NCBI GenBank assembly: GCA_023301705.1
Contig: JALZUE010000093.1
Span: 1 to 44,041, forward strand
From: Alteromonadaceae bacterium
GTDB lineage: Bacteria > Pseudomonadota > Gammaproteobacteria > Enterobacterales > Alteromonadaceae
DNA length: 44,041 nt
Reading direction: 5' to 3'
Positions 1 through 9,303 of the stretch are shown here, piece after piece; position 1 is the first letter of the stretch; each line of letters starts with the position of its first letter. Made by a program: the position numbers and the translations under genes. The notes beneath the pieces are model-generated. The model made no database searches. It saw only the letters and a list, made by a program, of their open reading frames with translations, and was not told the DNA's origin.

Positions 1-89
1 TTCTATGTTAACTTAAGATTTTAACTATCAATTCGATAACTAAACACCTTAAAACACGCTTCTCAGGTCTTCCTGAAGAAGTGGAGCGC

Positions 90-117
90 ATTTTAGAGAC
101 TTTAGCGCTCACGTCAA
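90..117 (-). promoter_or_regulatory. rRNA/tRNA-type sigma-70 promoter pointing off the left edge
   Basis: On the minus strand a -35 box TTGACG (112-117) is followed after 16 bases by a -10 box TAAAAT (90-95) and a GC-rich discriminator GCGC (86-89). This layout is typical of stringently controlled stable-RNA promoters in gammaproteobacteria. It reads away from clpX, so the transcript leaves the window near base 1; the gene it serves, probably a tRNA or rRNA operon, is not visible. No coding sequence lies between it and base 1. Confidence 0.6.
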
Positions 118-342
118 CACTTAATTTACATTAATTTAATTTAAACACTTCAAGTGTTTAAATTAAAAACAATTAGTATAAAATAAGAGCTCTTATAATA
201 CTTTCAAATCAACTTTTAATACTTTTGCATCAACTTTCGGTTCTTAAAATTTAATTTTTCTACGAATAATTAAGGTTAATATTTCAATTAACACTTTTAA
301 CAACTCAATATTGTATATTTTCCGTTTTTCTCGACTTCATAT
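118..342. other. AT-rich gap with two palindromes
   Basis: No gene is seen here. Two palindromes lie upstream of the outward promoter at 90-117: a 14-bp arm pair at 137-150 and 152-165 around a single base, and a perfect 14-bp palindrome ATAAGAGCTCTTAT at 183-196. Neither has a T-run on its 3' side, so they do not look like terminators. Their place upstream of a stable-RNA promoter would suit UP-element or regulator sites; this is inference. Confidence 0.4.
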
Positions 343-376
343 AAAAAAAGCCAGTTAACAATTATGTTAACTGGCT
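343..376 (-). terminator. Rho-independent terminator of clpP-clpX
   Basis: A perfect 12-bp stem (349-360 with 365-376) closes a 4-base loop and is followed on the minus strand by a run of seven T (complement of 343-349). It lies 35 bases past the clpX stop codon. A short T-rich flank on the plus side could make it work in both directions. Confidence 0.9.
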
Positions 377-410
377 TTTATAATTTTTTATAAAAAGAGC
401 TATAAATACT

Positions 411-1691
411 TTAGCTATCTGAGGCAGCTTGTTCTTGTGATGATTGATAAATAATTAGTGGCTTTGTTTCGCCTTTAATTACTGAATCATCAACAACCAC
501 TTTACTAACATCTTCTAGTGACGGTAATTCATACATAGTATCAAGTAAAACAGCTTCAACAATTGAACGAAGTCCACGTGCTCCTGTTTTTCTCGTCATT
601 GCTTTATGGGCAATAGCTTTTAATGCATCTTCTCTAAACTCAAGCTCTACATCTTCCATATCGAAAAGTGCAGTAAACTGTTTTGTTAAGGCATTTTTAG
701 GTTCTTGTAATATTTGAATTAATGCATCTTCGTCAAGTTCTGTTAATGTAGCAACAACAGGTAATCGACCTATAAATTCAGGTATTAAACCATATTTAAC
801 TAAATCTTCTGGCTCTACTTCTTCAAAACGTTGACTTAATGAAACATCTTCTTCTTTCGATTTTACTGTTGCACCAAATCCAATACCCGTACCTTTGTGA
901 CAACGCTGCTCTATAACCTTGTCTAAGCCAGAAAAAGCACCACCACAAATGAACAATATTTTAGATGTGTCGACTTGTAAAAACTCTTGTTGTGGATGTT
1001 TACGACCACCTTGAGGTGGAACCGATGCAACTGTACCTTCAACAAGCTTTAATAATGCTTGCTGTACACCTTCACCTGATACATCACGTGTAATCGATGG
1101 ATTGTCTGATTTACGAGAAATTTTATCAATTTCATCAATGTAAACAATACCTCGTTGTGCCTTTTCAACATCGTAATCACATTTCTGTAATAGTTTTTGT
1201 ATGATGTTTTCTACATCTTCACCTACATAACCAGCTTCAGTTAATGTAGTAGCGTCGGCCATAGTGAATGGTACATCAAGTAAACGTGCTAAAGTTTGAG
1301 CTAATAATGTTTTACCGCTACCTGTTGGGCCGATAAGTAAAATATTACTTTTGCCAAGCTCAATGCCTTTATGAGTATCACCATTACGTAATCGCTTGTA
1401 GTGATTATATACTGCTACTGATAATACTTTTTTAGCATGATCTTGACCAATAACGTAATCATCTAAACTTTCACGAATTTCTATTGGTGAAGGTAATGAG
1501 TCCTGATTTTCTTTTGGTGCAATCTCTTTAATTTCTTCACGAATGATGTCATTACATAAATCGACACACTCATCGCAAACAAAGACGGATGGCCCTGCAA
1601 TTAATTTACGAACTTCGTGTTGGCTTTTGCCACAGAAAGAACAGTAAAGTAATTTTCCATTATCACCGTCACCTTTTTTAATATCGGTCAT
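411..1691 (-). CDS. clpX: ATP-dependent protease ATP-binding subunit ClpX
   Basis: ClpX is the AAA+ unfoldase that recognises tagged substrates and feeds them into the ClpP chamber in the cytoplasm. The 426-residue product has the usual family length. The N-terminal zinc-binding domain has its four cysteines at 17, 20, 39 and 42. The AAA+ core shows Walker A GPTGSGKT (121-128), pore loop GYVG (154-157), Walker B IVYIDEID (182-189), the RKH loop (230-232), the IGF loop that docks on ClpP (270-272) and sensor-2 GARGLR (370-375). The ATG is preceded by AGAGGT at proper spacing. It lies 68 bases after clpP and is very probably co-transcribed with it, ending at the hairpin at 343-376. Confidence 0.98.
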   Translation of the reverse strand: MTDIKKGDGDNGKLLYCSFCGKSQHEVRKLIAGPSVFVCDECVDLCNDIIREEIKEIAPKENQDSLPSPIEIRESLDDYVIGQDHAKKVLSVAVYNHYKRLRNGDTHKGIELGKSNILLIGPTGSGKTLLAQTLARLLDVPFTMADATTLTEAGYVGEDVENIIQKLLQKCDYDVEKAQRGIVYIDEIDKISRKSDNPSITRDVSGEGVQQALLKLVEGTVASVPPQGGRKHPQQEFLQVDTSKILFICGGAFSGLDKVIEQRCHKGTGIGFGATVKSKEEDVSLSQRFEEVEPEDLVKYGLIPEFIGRLPVVATLTELDEDALIQILQEPKNALTKQFTALFDMEDVELEFREDALKAIAHKAMTRKTGARGLRSIVEAVLLDTMYELPSLEDVSKVVVDDSVIKGETKPLIIYQSSQEQAASDS

Positions 1692-1759
1692 ACGGTACCT
1701 CTTCTCAATTCTTTTAATATAGTTAGCTGCTTATGCAACAGAATTAAATAACACTTATG

Positions 1760-2398
1760 TTATTTATCTAATCTCTCACTTAATATGGCATCAACTAAGC
1801 CATATTCAACCGCACTCTCTGCACTTAAAAAATTATCTCGGTCAGTATCTTCAGATACTTTCTCTAATGGTTGATCTGTATGCTCTGCCATTAAGCGATT
1901 TAATTTTTCTTTTATGTATAAAATTTCTTTTGCATGAATTTCAAAATCTGACGCTTGACCTTGAAAGCCACCTAAAGGCTGGTGAATCATGACACGAGCA
2001 TTTGGTAAACAGTAACGCTTGCCCTTTTCACCACCTGATAATAAAAATGCTCCCATACTAGCCGCTTGTCCAATACAAACAGTACTAATATTAGGTTTAA
2101 TAAATTTCATTGTATCGTAAATTGCCATACCAGCTGTTACTGAGCCGCCTGGCGAATTGATATAAAGGTAAATATCTTTTTCTGGATTTTCTGATTCTAA
2201 AAATAGTAATTGAGCAACAATTAAGTTAGCCATGTGATCTTCCACTTGACCACATAAGAAAATAACACGTTCTTTTAGAAGACGAGAATAAATATCAAAA
2301 GAGCGTTCACCTTTAGGTGTTTGTTCAACAACCATAGGTACTAAAGCGTTTTCTGTTGTACTAGTAATATCTGACATATTTTTATGAGGGGTAAACAA
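1760..2398 (-). CDS. clpP: ATP-dependent Clp protease proteolytic subunit ClpP (TTG start)
   Basis: ClpP is the tetradecameric serine protease partner of ClpX. The product is 212 residues. The catalytic triad is visible: Ser114 in GQAASMGA, His139 in MIHQP and Asp188. I chose a TTG start at 2396-2398 because AAAAGGA sits 8 bases upstream of it; the first ATG, seven codons later at 2375-2377, has no ribosome binding site. A short propeptide is expected before the conserved LVPMVVEQ segment. It is followed by clpX and preceded by tig; the tig terminator hairpin lies only 22 bases before the start codon, so clpP needs its own promoter or readthrough. Confidence 0.96.
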   Translation of the reverse strand: MFTPHKNMSDITSTTENALVPMVVEQTPKGERSFDIYSRLLKERVIFLCGQVEDHMANLIVAQLLFLESENPEKDIYLYINSPGGSVTAGMAIYDTMKFIKPNISTVCIGQAASMGAFLLSGGEKGKRYCLPNARVMIHQPLGGFQGQASDFEIHAKEILYIKEKLNRLMAEHTDQPLEKVSEDTDRDNFLSAESAVEYGLVDAILSERLDK

Positions 2399-2410
2399 TG
2401 GATGAATCCT

Positions 2411-2452
2411 TTTAAAATAAAAATGGCTTATATGAAAACATATAAGCCATTT
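2411..2452 (-). terminator. Rho-independent terminator of tig, directly before clpP
   Basis: A perfect 14-bp stem (2421-2434 with 2439-2452) closes a 4-base loop; on the minus strand it is followed by TTATTTT. It sits 31 bases after the tig stop and 22 bases before the clpP TTG start, and its T-rich tail abuts the clpP ribosome binding site. It may act as a full terminator or as a partial one that sets the tig:clpP ratio. Confidence 0.85.
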
Positions 2453-2477
2453 AAGCTATTAATGATGTTAATGTCAA
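2448..2477 (-). promoter_or_regulatory. Candidate clpP promoter overlapping the tig terminator
   Basis: On the minus strand a perfect -35 hexamer TTGACA (2472-2477) lies 18 bases before TAAATG (2448-2453), a weak -10. A transcript from it would begin near 2441, inside the 3' part of the hairpin, so it could not fold the terminator. This is inference from hexamers alone; the -10 match is only 3 of 6. Confidence 0.35.
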
Positions 2478-2483
2478 TATAGC

Positions 2484-3791
2484 TTATTTAGCTTGTTGAT
2501 TCATAATATCAGAGAATTTAGCTTTTTTGTTTGTTACTTGTGCTTTTTCTAATAATGCGTCAACTGCTTGCTCTTCTAAAGCAACGTTTTGCATTTGTTG
2601 TAACATTTCTTTATTAGACTTGTAGTAACTAATTACTTCACTTGGATCTTCATATGCAGATGCTGCTGATTCAATTAATTCATCAACTTTTGCATCGTCA
2701 ACTTTGATTTCGTTAGTTTTGATAACTTCACCAAGTAATAAACCAACTTTAACACGACGTTTAGCTTGTTCTTCAAACATTTCTGCCGGAAGTTCTGGCA
2801 TTTTAGTTGGGTCCATTTGACCACCAAAACGTTGAATTGCTTGTTGACGTAGTACATCAACTTCTTGTGCAATTAATGCTTTAGGGATATCAACTTCGTT
2901 AGCTTCTAATAAACCTTCAATCACTTGCTCTTTCACTTTGGTTTTCAGTGTTTGAGTTAGTTCGCGTGACATGTTTTTACCAACTTCAGTGCGTAATGCT
3001 TCAACGCCACCTTCTTGAATACCGAATAATGTTGCAAACTCTTCATTCACTTCTGGTAATACTGAGCCTTCTGTTTTTACAACAGTAATATCAAACTCAG
3101 CATCTTTACCTTTTAAGTTTTCAGCATGGTAATCTTCAGGGAAAGTTACTTTAATTGTTTTCTCTTCTTCTACCTTCATGCCAATGATGTCAGTTTCAAA
3201 ACCAGGGATCATTTTGCTTGCGCCTAATTCAAGTTCAAAGTTTTCAGCTTTACCGCCTTCAAACTCTTCACCGTCAACACGGCCAATAAAGTTAATTGTT
3301 AACTTATCGCCTTTTTTAGACTTACGCTTATTTTCTTTCCACGTTTTATGTTGGTTTTGTAAAGTAACAAACATTTCATCTAAGTCACTGTCGTCTATTT
3401 CAACTTCTGGACGTTCAACTTTAATTGTTTCTAAATCTTTTAATGCTACTTCTGGGTAAACTTCAAACGTTGCTTCAAACTCTAAAGCTTCACCTTCGGT
3501 GTTGCTTTTAGCAACAAACTCAGGACGGCCTGCAGGGTTTAACTTTTCAGCAACAACAGCATCGAAGAAATTACGTTGCATTAATTCACCAGCAACTTCT
3601 TGACGAACTGATTGGCCGTAACGTTTTTTAAGTACTGTTGGTGGAACTTTACCAGGACGGAAACCATTAATACGCTGTGTTTTACCGATTTGACGTAAAC
3701 GATTTTTAACTTCACCATCTACAGACTCAGCCGGAACAGAAATAGTAATACGGCGCTCTAGGCCTTGAATAGTCTCAACTGAAACTTGCAT
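2484..3791 (-). CDS. tig: Trigger factor, ribosome-associated chaperone and prolyl isomerase
   Basis: Trigger factor binds the ribosomal exit tunnel and holds or isomerises nascent chains in the cytoplasm. The 435-residue product has the normal length. The N-terminal ribosome-binding domain carries the signature GFRPGKVP (about residues 44-51). The FKBP-type isomerase domain follows at roughly 150-245 ([20 protein letters not shown] region), then the long helical C-terminal chaperone domain. The ATG at 3789-3791 is preceded by GAGG 8-9 bases upstream. It stands first in the tig-clpP-clpX cluster, as in many gammaproteobacteria, and is closed by its own hairpin at 2411-2452. Confidence 0.97.
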   Translation of the reverse strand: MQVSVETIQGLERRITISVPAESVDGEVKNRLRQIGKTQRINGFRPGKVPPTVLKKRYGQSVRQEVAGELMQRNFFDAVVAEKLNPAGRPEFVAKSNTEGEALEFEATFEVYPEVALKDLETIKVERPEVEIDDSDLDEMFVTLQNQHKTWKENKRKSKKGDKLTINFIGRVDGEEFEGGKAENFELELGASKMIPGFETDIIGMKVEEEKTIKVTFPEDYHAENLKGKDAEFDITVVKTEGSVLPEVNEEFATLFGIQEGGVEALRTEVGKNMSRELTQTLKTKVKEQVIEGLLEANEVDIPKALIAQEVDVLRQQAIQRFGGQMDPTKMPELPAEMFEEQAKRRVKVGLLLGEVIKTNEIKVDDAKVDELIESAASAYEDPSEVISYYKSNKEMLQQMQNVALEEQAVDALLEKAQVTNKKAKFSDIMNQQAK

Positions 3792-3997
3792 TTATATACC
3801 TCAAATATCTTGCGTATTTACGCTGTTGTGTGCGCATCAAATTAGTAATTGTAATATTAATTGATGCTTCAAATTAAAATAATGACGCGGAATTATAGCG
3901 GTGGTTGTTTAAAGAGTCGAGTAGATAGCAGAAAATAAGTTAAAAAAGTGTGTTTTTATTTTGTTAAAGGATAAGAAAGATAAATAAATAAGAAAAG

Positions 3998-4074
3998 TGG
4001 TCGGTGATGCAAGATTCGAACTTGCGACCCCTTGGACCCAAACCAAGTGCGCTACCAAGCTGCGCTAATCACCG
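3998..4074 (-). tRNA. tRNA-Pro(UGG), copy 1
   Basis: A 77-base cloverleaf on the minus strand with an encoded CCA end, acceptor stem CGGTGAT paired with ATCACCG, T-loop GTTCGAATC and anticodon loop TTTGGGT with anticodon TGG. It is the last gene of a His-Pro unit read from the promoter at 4322-4350. It is base-for-base identical to the tRNA-Pro at 4862-4938. No clear hairpin terminator is seen between it and tig. Confidence 0.97.
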
Positions 4075-4117
4075 ACATATAACTTTTTAATCTATTGCCT
4101 CAGATAGAAGCAAAAGA

Positions 4118-4194
4118 TGGGGTGGCTAAAGGGACTTGAACCCTCGACAACCGGAATCACAATCCGGGGCTCTACCAACTGAGCTATAGCCACC
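4118..4194 (-). tRNA. tRNA-His(GUG)
   Basis: A minus-strand cloverleaf with encoded CCA, acceptor GTGGCTA paired with TAGCCAC, anticodon loop ATTGTGATT and anticodon GTG. The extra G at position -1 that is required for histidine tRNA is present as base 4194. It is followed 43 bases later by tRNA-Pro copy 1. Confidence 0.97.
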
Positions 4195-4321
4195 ATAACA
4201 AACATAATTATGTTGTTTTTAATATTATTCTAAGGTAGAAAAATACCATTTACATTGTAAAGAATTTCGCAGTATTCTTTAAGCTTACGCTGTAAGAACT
4301 GCCTCCTTCAGAACGGGGCGT

Positions 4322-4350
4322 ATCTTAATCACCCGCTAATATTAAGTCAA
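4322..4350 (-). promoter_or_regulatory. Stable-RNA promoter of the tRNA-His/tRNA-Pro unit
   Basis: On the minus strand TTGACT (4345-4350) and TAAGAT (4322-4327) are separated by exactly 17 bases and followed by a GC-rich discriminator ACGCCCCG. The start would be near 4315, giving a leader of about 120 bases before tRNA-His. The GC-rich discriminator predicts ppGpp-sensitive, stringent control. Confidence 0.8.
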
Positions 4351-4756
4351 CAGTTATTTATGATAATTTTACTATAAATCCCTATTAATTTTCCCTAAAG
4401 CTCACTTCGTATTTATATTATACAATTTATTGTTTTAAAATGAACAACACTAGCCTTAACATCTAAAAACGGCATCGCTTTGTTAAATAAATTTACAACC
4501 TTGCTGGGTAAGTGAAGCTTCACTCTCAACTCAATTATTTAATGTAAATGAACAATTACTATTTGCTATGACTTAAATTAACGAATTAATAAAACTTATG
4601 TATTAGTGAAATCTACGAAAAAGGCATTAATTAGGTTCACAGATAAAACGCAAAAGGAATCAAATGATTACAGTGTCAACAAAAAAAGTAATGATGATTA
4701 GAATAATGTGAAATTAGGGTATTTAAAAATAAAAGAACAATTGAGGTAAGTAGAAA
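4351..4756. other. Spacer between the two tRNA units
   Basis: This is about 400 AT-rich bases with no convincing reading frame. It contains a perfect palindrome AGTGAAGCTTCACT at 4511-4524 and an isolated TTGACA on the minus strand (4674-4679) that has no -10 partner at proper distance. No clear terminator for the upstream tRNA-Pro/tRNA-Arg unit was found here, so readthrough into the second unit is possible. Confidence 0.4.
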
Positions 4757-4833
<77 letters not shown>

Positions 4834-4861
4834 ACAACAATATAATAAAAATATTATAAAA

Positions 4862-4938
4862 TGGTCGGTGATGCAAGATTCGAACTTGCGACCCCTTGGA
4901 CCCAAACCAAGTGCGCTACCAAGCTGCGCTAATCACCG
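4862..4938 (-). tRNA. tRNA-Pro(UGG), copy 2
   Basis: Same 77 bases as the tRNA-Pro at 3998-4074, including CCA and anticodon TGG; the identity runs six bases further on the 5' side. It is the first gene of the Pro-Arg unit, with its own promoter at 4974-5002. Confidence 0.97.
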
Positions 4939-4973
4939 ACATATTGTTAAAGTGCATGCCTTAACGGATGCGA

Positions 4974-5002
4974 ATACTACTGAGTTGGTACTCTGTCGTC
5001 AA
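4974..5002 (-). promoter_or_regulatory. Stable-RNA promoter of the tRNA-Pro/tRNA-Arg unit
   Basis: On the minus strand TTGACG (4997-5002) and TAGTAT (4974-4979) are separated by exactly 17 bases and followed by TCGCATCCG. Expected start is near 4967, about 30 bases before tRNA-Pro copy 2. Confidence 0.8.
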
Positions 5003-5250
5003 ACACTTTTTCTAAAAAAAGGTTTGTTCGCTCACTTTTACATCAAGAATAATAAAAAGCGGCCAATTTTATTCATTTAGAGTGTTTCTTTCTTATTACA
5101 GAAACAATAAATACTGTGCATATTAAGGTCACGCTTAAAACTTTCTATTTGCACACTAAAATTTGCTACAACCGCTATCTAAATTGTGCGAAAATAACAT
5201 TATTGATCAAACCGCATATACATAATGTATACAACATATTATTGAGTATT

Positions 5251-6105
5251 ATGACAGCACAGTTAATAGATGGTAAAGCGATAGCCCAGAACATAAGGCT
5301 TTCAGTAAAGAGTAAAGTTGATGAACGTATTGTAAATGGGATGCGTGCGCCAGGTTTAGCCGTAATATTAGTAGGCTGTGATCCAGCTTCACAAGTATAT
5401 GTAGGCAGTAAACGTAAAGCATGTGAAGAAGTCGGGTTTATTTCTCGTTCTTATGATTTACCAAAAGAAACCACTGAAGCAGAATTACTTAATTTAGTAG
5501 ATAAATTAAATAATGATGATGAGGTCGACGGTATTTTAGTACAGCTTCCATTACCTAAAGGGTTAAATTCAAACTTAATTATTGAACACATTAACCCTAA
5601 TAAAGACGTTGATGGTTTTCACCCTGCGAATGTTGGTAAGTTAGCTTTACGTCAACCTGGGTTACGCCCTTGTACGCCAAAAGGCATTGTTAGATTAATT
5701 GAATCAACTGGCTTAAAAGCTAAAGGGTTAGATGCTGTTATTGTTGGTGCCTCTAATATTGTAGGAAGACCAATGGGCTTAGAGTTATTGTTAGCAGGCG
5801 CTACGGTTACAACCACTCACCGATTTACAAAAGATTTAGAAGCTAAAGTACGCCAAGCTGATTTACTTGTAGTTGCGGTTGGCAAGCCTGAGTTCATTCC
5901 TGGTGAATGGATAAAAGAAGGTGCTATTGTAATTGATGTGGGTATTAATCGATTAGATTCAGGTAAGCTCGTTGGTGATGTCGATTTCGGTGTTGCAAAA
6001 AATAAAGCAAGTTACATTACACCAGTTCCCGGTGGTGTTGGGCCAATGACTGTTGCTTGTTTAATTGAGAATACACTTATTGCTTGTGAGCAGTCTAAAC
6101 GATAA
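5251..6105 (+). CDS. folD: Methylene-tetrahydrofolate dehydrogenase / cyclohydrolase FolD
   Basis: FolD interconverts 5,10-methylene-THF and 10-formyl-THF in the cytoplasm, feeding purine, thymidylate and formyl-Met-tRNA synthesis. The 284-residue product matches the usual length. Motifs include [13 protein letters not shown] with the catalytic lysine, [21 protein letters not shown], the NADP-binding [11 protein letters not shown] and the C-terminal [11 protein letters not shown] start at the ATG at 5251, before [11 protein letters not shown], because the 45 residues encoded upstream in the same frame are not FolD-like. It stands alone, ending at the strong hairpin at 6152-6187. Confidence 0.97.
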   Translation: MTAQLIDGKAIAQNIRLSVKSKVDERIVNGMRAPGLAVILVGCDPASQVYVGSKRKACEEVGFISRSYDLPKETTEAELLNLVDKLNNDDEVDGILVQLPLPKGLNSNLIIEHINPNKDVDGFHPANVGKLALRQPGLRPCTPKGIVRLIESTGLKAKGLDAVIVGASNIVGRPMGLELLLAGATVTTTHRFTKDLEAKVRQADLLVVAVGKPEFIPGEWIKEGAIVIDVGINRLDSGKLVGDVDFGVAKNKASYITPVPGGVGPMTVACLIENTLIACEQSKR

Positions 6106-6151
6106 AAATACGTTATTAATATTTTTGTTATTCAGTTCATTCTTAACAAAA

Positions 6152-6187
6152 AGCCCAGTAATAATATTTATTACTGGGCTTTTTTTG
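6152..6187 (+). terminator. Terminator between folD and cysS (bidirectional)
   Basis: A 12-bp perfect stem (6152-6163 with 6169-6180) closes a 5-base loop and is followed by seven T on the plus strand. An A-run upstream (6148-6151) gives a short T tail on the minus strand, so it probably serves both the converging genes folD and cysS. Confidence 0.92.
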
Positions 6188-6239
6188 TGTGTATTTAGCG
6201 ACTGATATATTTAGCGAATAAAGACATCCATCTAACGTC

Positions 6240-7646
6240 TTATTTTTTACGCCACGTTGTTTTACCTGCACTGTCTTCTAATACGATGTTCATTGCATTA
6301 AGCTTATCTCGAGCATCATCTGCTAACGCCCAATCTTTATCAGCTCGCGCTTGGTTACGTTGTATAATTAATGCTTCAATGATATCAACTTCGTTACTAT
6401 CGCCCTGCCCTTGTAAAAACTGCGCAGGATCCAGTTGTAATAAACCTAATAAACTACCGAGTTGCTTTAATACACTTGCTAGTTTAATGACGTTACTTTC
6501 ATCATTTGCTTGTTTGGCAACATTCAACTCTTTTGCCACTTCAAATAGAACAGCAAGTGCTTCAGGTGTATTAAAGTCATCATTCATGGCTTTACAAAAC
6601 TTTTCAACAAATGTGTCTGTTTTATCTAACGTTATCGTTGAATCAATGTTTACATCTCGTAATGCTGTGTATAAACGCTCCATTGAAGAACGTGCTTGAT
6701 CTAAGTTGTCAGTAGAATAATTTAACTGGCTTCTGTAGTGACCCGACGTTAAAAAGTAACGTGTAGTTTCAGCATCATAATTAGCTAATACTTCACGAAT
6801 AGTAAAAAAGTTACCTAAAGATTTAGACATTTTAGTTTGATCAACTTGCACCATACCTGTGTGGATCCAATAATTCACATAAGGAGTGTCAAGTGCACAA
6901 CAACTTTGTGCTATTTCATTTTCATGATGGGGAAAAGATAAATCTGAACCACCGCCATGAATATCAAAATGATGACCTAACTCTTTCGCATTCATTGCTG
7001 AACATTCAATATGCCAGCCTGGGCGACCTTCACCCCAAGGTGAAGACCAACTAGGTTCATCTACCTTGGCCATTTTCCATAAAACAAAATCTAATGGGTT
7101 GCGTTTAGTCGTATCTATTTCAACACGAGAACCAGATTGTAATTGCTCTAAGTTTTGCCCACTTAGCTCACCGTACTTTTCAAAACTTGAAACATCAAAT
7201 AATACATCACCAGAGCTTGCTACATAGGCATGGTTTTTACTAACTAATTGTTCAACCATTGCAATAATTTCTTGCATATGGGTTGTAACACGCGGTTCTA
7301 TGCTTGGTCGAAGTAAATTTAAATCATCAAAGTCTTTGTGCATATCAGCAATAGTACGTTGAGTTAATTGCTCGCATGTTTCATTGTTTTCAATTGCACG
7401 CTTAATTATTTTGTCATCAACATCTGTCACATTTCGCACATATGTCACGTCATAACCAGAAAAACGCAAATAACGCACAATATTATCGAAACCTATATAA
7501 GTACGAGCATGACCGATATGACATAGGTCGTAAACAGTAACACCACAAACATATAAACCGACTTTCCCTGCATGTAGGGGTTTAAACTCTTCTTTTTGAC
7601 GAGATAACGTATTATAAACTTGTAACATGTTCTGGTGATTTCCCAT
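6240..7646 (-). CDS. cysS: Cysteinyl-tRNA synthetase
   Basis: CysS charges tRNA-Cys in the cytoplasm as a class I synthetase. The product is 468 residues. The signature sequences are HIGH (43-46), the first zinc cysteine in YVCGVTVYD (Cys34), the second zinc-site segment [10 protein letters not shown], the ligand stretch HHENEIAQS and KMSKSLGN. The start is uncertain: ATG at 7644-7646 has a weak AGG five bases upstream, while the ATG six codons in (7626-7628, MLQVYNTL) matches where the family usually begins. It is divergent from ppiB-lpxH, a common gene order in gammaproteobacteria. Confidence 0.97.
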   Translation of the reverse strand: MGNHQNMLQVYNTLSRQKEEFKPLHAGKVGLYVCGVTVYDLCHIGHARTYIGFDNIVRYLRFSGYDVTYVRNVTDVDDKIIKRAIENNETCEQLTQRTIADMHKDFDDLNLLRPSIEPRVTTHMQEIIAMVEQLVSKNHAYVASSGDVLFDVSSFEKYGELSGQNLEQLQSGSRVEIDTTKRNPLDFVLWKMAKVDEPSWSSPWGEGRPGWHIECSAMNAKELGHHFDIHGGGSDLSFPHHENEIAQSCCALDTPYVNYWIHTGMVQVDQTKMSKSLGNFFTIREVLANYDAETTRYFLTSGHYRSQLNYSTDNLDQARSSMERLYTALRDVNIDSTITLDKTDTFVEKFCKAMNDDFNTPEALAVLFEVAKELNVAKQANDESNVIKLASVLKQLGSLLGLLQLDPAQFLQGQGDSNEVDIIEALIIQRNQARADKDWALADDARDKLNAMNIVLEDSAGKTTWRKK

Positions 7647-7772
7647 TTAACCTAAATAATTAATCGCGATTGTACATTATCATCAACAAAGGGTCATCAC
7701 TCCCTTTACAGAAATATTAGTTGGGTTACAATTCTCTTATCTTTTTATAGAATAATTTGGATTAAAAACTAC

Positions 7773-8264
7773 ATGATTACTTTTAAAACTACCTTAGGTG
7801 ATATCAAAATTGCATTAAACTTTGATGATGCACCAGTTACAGCGGAAAACTTTAAGAAGTACGCCAAAGAAGGCTTTTACAATGGCACTATATTTCACCG
7901 CGTAATTAAAGGTTTTATGGCACAAGGTGGTGGCTTTGCTTCAGGTATGGAAGAAAAGGATACTAGCGCAACGATTAAGAATGAAGCAAATAATGGATTA
8001 AGCAATACACGTGGCACATTAGCAATGGCGAGAACACAAGATCCGCATTCAGCGTCTGCACAGTTTTTCATTAACTTGGTTGATAACGACTTTTTAAACT
8101 TTAAAAGTGAAACAACACAAGGCTGGGGCTACTGTGTATTTGCTGAAGTTAGTGAAGGAATGGATATTGTTGATAAAATGGCATTAGCTGAAACTGGTCG
8201 TAGTGGTTACCATGATGACGTACCTAAAGAAGAAATTGTTATTACTGAAACAATTGTTGAATAG
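7773..8264 (+). CDS. ppiB: Cytoplasmic peptidyl-prolyl cis-trans isomerase B (cyclophilin)
   Basis: PpiB is a cyclophilin that speeds proline isomerisation during folding. The 163-residue protein has no signal peptide, matching the cytoplasmic type. The cyclophilin core is clear: [14 protein letters not shown] carries the catalytic arginine, and [20 protein letters not shown] is the substrate-groove segment. It is followed 12 bases later by lpxH and probably co-transcribed with it; cysS is divergent. The ribosome binding site is weak (GGA about 12 bases upstream). Confidence 0.96.
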   Translation: MITFKTTLGDIKIALNFDDAPVTAENFKKYAKEGFYNGTIFHRVIKGFMAQGGGFASGMEEKDTSATIKNEANNGLSNTRGTLAMARTQDPHSASAQFFINLVDNDFLNFKSETTQGWGYCVFAEVSEGMDIVDKMALAETGRSGYHDDVPKEEIVITETIVE

Positions 8265-8276
8265 TTAACACTAATA

Positions 8277-9023
8277 ATGACAACGATTAACAAAGATCAA
8301 GTCACCTACTTTATTGCTGACTTGCATCTTGCTGAAGACAGGCCTGAGATAACGGCCTGTTTTTTATCGTTTTTAAAAAACGAAGCCGTTAATGCAGAGG
8401 CACTTTATATTTTAGGTGATTTATTTGAAGTATGGTTTGGTGATGATTACGACACTGAGCTAAACAGAAGTGTTGCCTCCGATTTAAAAGCATTAAATGA
8501 TGCTGGCATACCTGTTTTTTATATTCATGGTAACAGAGATTTTATACTCGGTAAGCGATATGCTGCAATGTCGGGAATGACATTATTACCTGAAAAGTAT
8601 GTAATTGAACTTTATGGCGAGCGCATACTATTAATGCATGGTGATACATTATGTACTGCTGACATTGACTATCAAAAATTCAGAAAAAAATCGCGGACTT
8701 GGTGGTGGTTAGGGTTTATGACTAATTTACCTTTACTTATTCGTAAAAAAATTGCGCAAAACTATCGCAAAAAAAGTAAACAAGCACAACAAGGCAAGTC
8801 ACTTGATATTATGGATGTAACATTGTCAGAAGTGGTTCAAGATTTAGAGCACTTTGATTGTCAATTAATGATTCATGGCCATACCCATAGACCTGCTATT
8901 CATCAACTAAATGCGAATAACCAACCTGCTACTCGTATTGTGTTGGGTGACTGGTATGAACAAGGTGCTTGGTTAAAAGTGAGTGATAATAATAAAGAAC
9001 TATTAAACGCTACATTCGAATAA
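8277..9023 (+). CDS. lpxH: UDP-2,3-diacylglucosamine diphosphatase LpxH
   Basis: LpxH cleaves UDP-2,3-diacylglucosamine to lipid X, the fourth step of lipid A synthesis, at the inner face of the cytoplasmic membrane. The 248-residue protein is a calcineurin-like metallophosphatase. Metal-binding motifs are in order: ADLHL (D-x-H), GDLFEVWFGDD, HGNRDF, MHGDTLC and HGHTHRP. It directly follows ppiB with a 12-base gap and no visible ribosome binding site of its own, so translation may depend on the upstream gene. Confidence 0.96.
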   Translation: MTTINKDQVTYFIADLHLAEDRPEITACFLSFLKNEAVNAEALYILGDLFEVWFGDDYDTELNRSVASDLKALNDAGIPVFYIHGNRDFILGKRYAAMSGMTLLPEKYVIELYGERILLMHGDTLCTADIDYQKFRKKSRTWWWLGFMTNLPLLIRKKIAQNYRKKSKQAQQGKSLDIMDVTLSEVVQDLEHFDCQLMIHGHTHRPAIHQLNANNQPATRIVLGDWYEQGAWLKVSDNNKELLNATFE

Positions 9024-9181
9024 AAATTCGCTTTATATGAATATTTTTATAAAATTTACTTTCATAAATGTAATTTAACGTCTACTCTTATATTTATAGT
9101 CTATAAGAAATAATGTCGATAAAATTTACACTTCCTAAAAAACCATAAGATAACTCACTGATTAAAAACAAAATTAAATTA

Positions 9182-9197
9182 CGGCCTACAAATTGCT
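9182..9197 (+). promoter_or_regulatory. Candidate sigma-54 (-24/-12) promoter of the PEP-CTERM gene
   Basis: CGGCCTACAAATTGCT keeps the invariant GG and GC dinucleotides with exactly ten bases between them, plus the TTGC of the -12 element; the -24 element is otherwise poor. Sigma-54 control of PEP-CTERM genes by PrsK/PrsR is described in other bacteria. A perfect sigma-70 -10 box TATAAT lies close by at 9218-9223 with only a poor -35 (TTGCTT, 19-base spacing), so the real promoter is open. Confidence 0.4.
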
Positions 9198-9303
9198 TGT
9201 GAGCTTTAGCATCACACTATAATCAATTGTTGATGTTTAAATTTTTTGTTAATTTTTTTGAATTGAATACATCAGCTCAAAAAAGTATTCTAAGGTATAT
9301 ATT

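Noticed and set aside
4674-4679. A perfect TTGACA on the minus strand in the tRNA spacer
   Set aside because: No -10 hexamer lies at 16-18 bases, so it is not counted as a promoter.
4868-5080. A 70-codon plus-strand frame across the tRNA-Pro copy
   Set aside because: It lies on the antisense of a certain tRNA gene and its promoter; the encoded residues are not protein-like and no binding site precedes it.
5116-5250. A 45-residue extension at the N-terminus of FolD
   Set aside because: FolD begins at [14 protein letters not shown]; the extension shows no family similarity, and the length without it (284) is normal.
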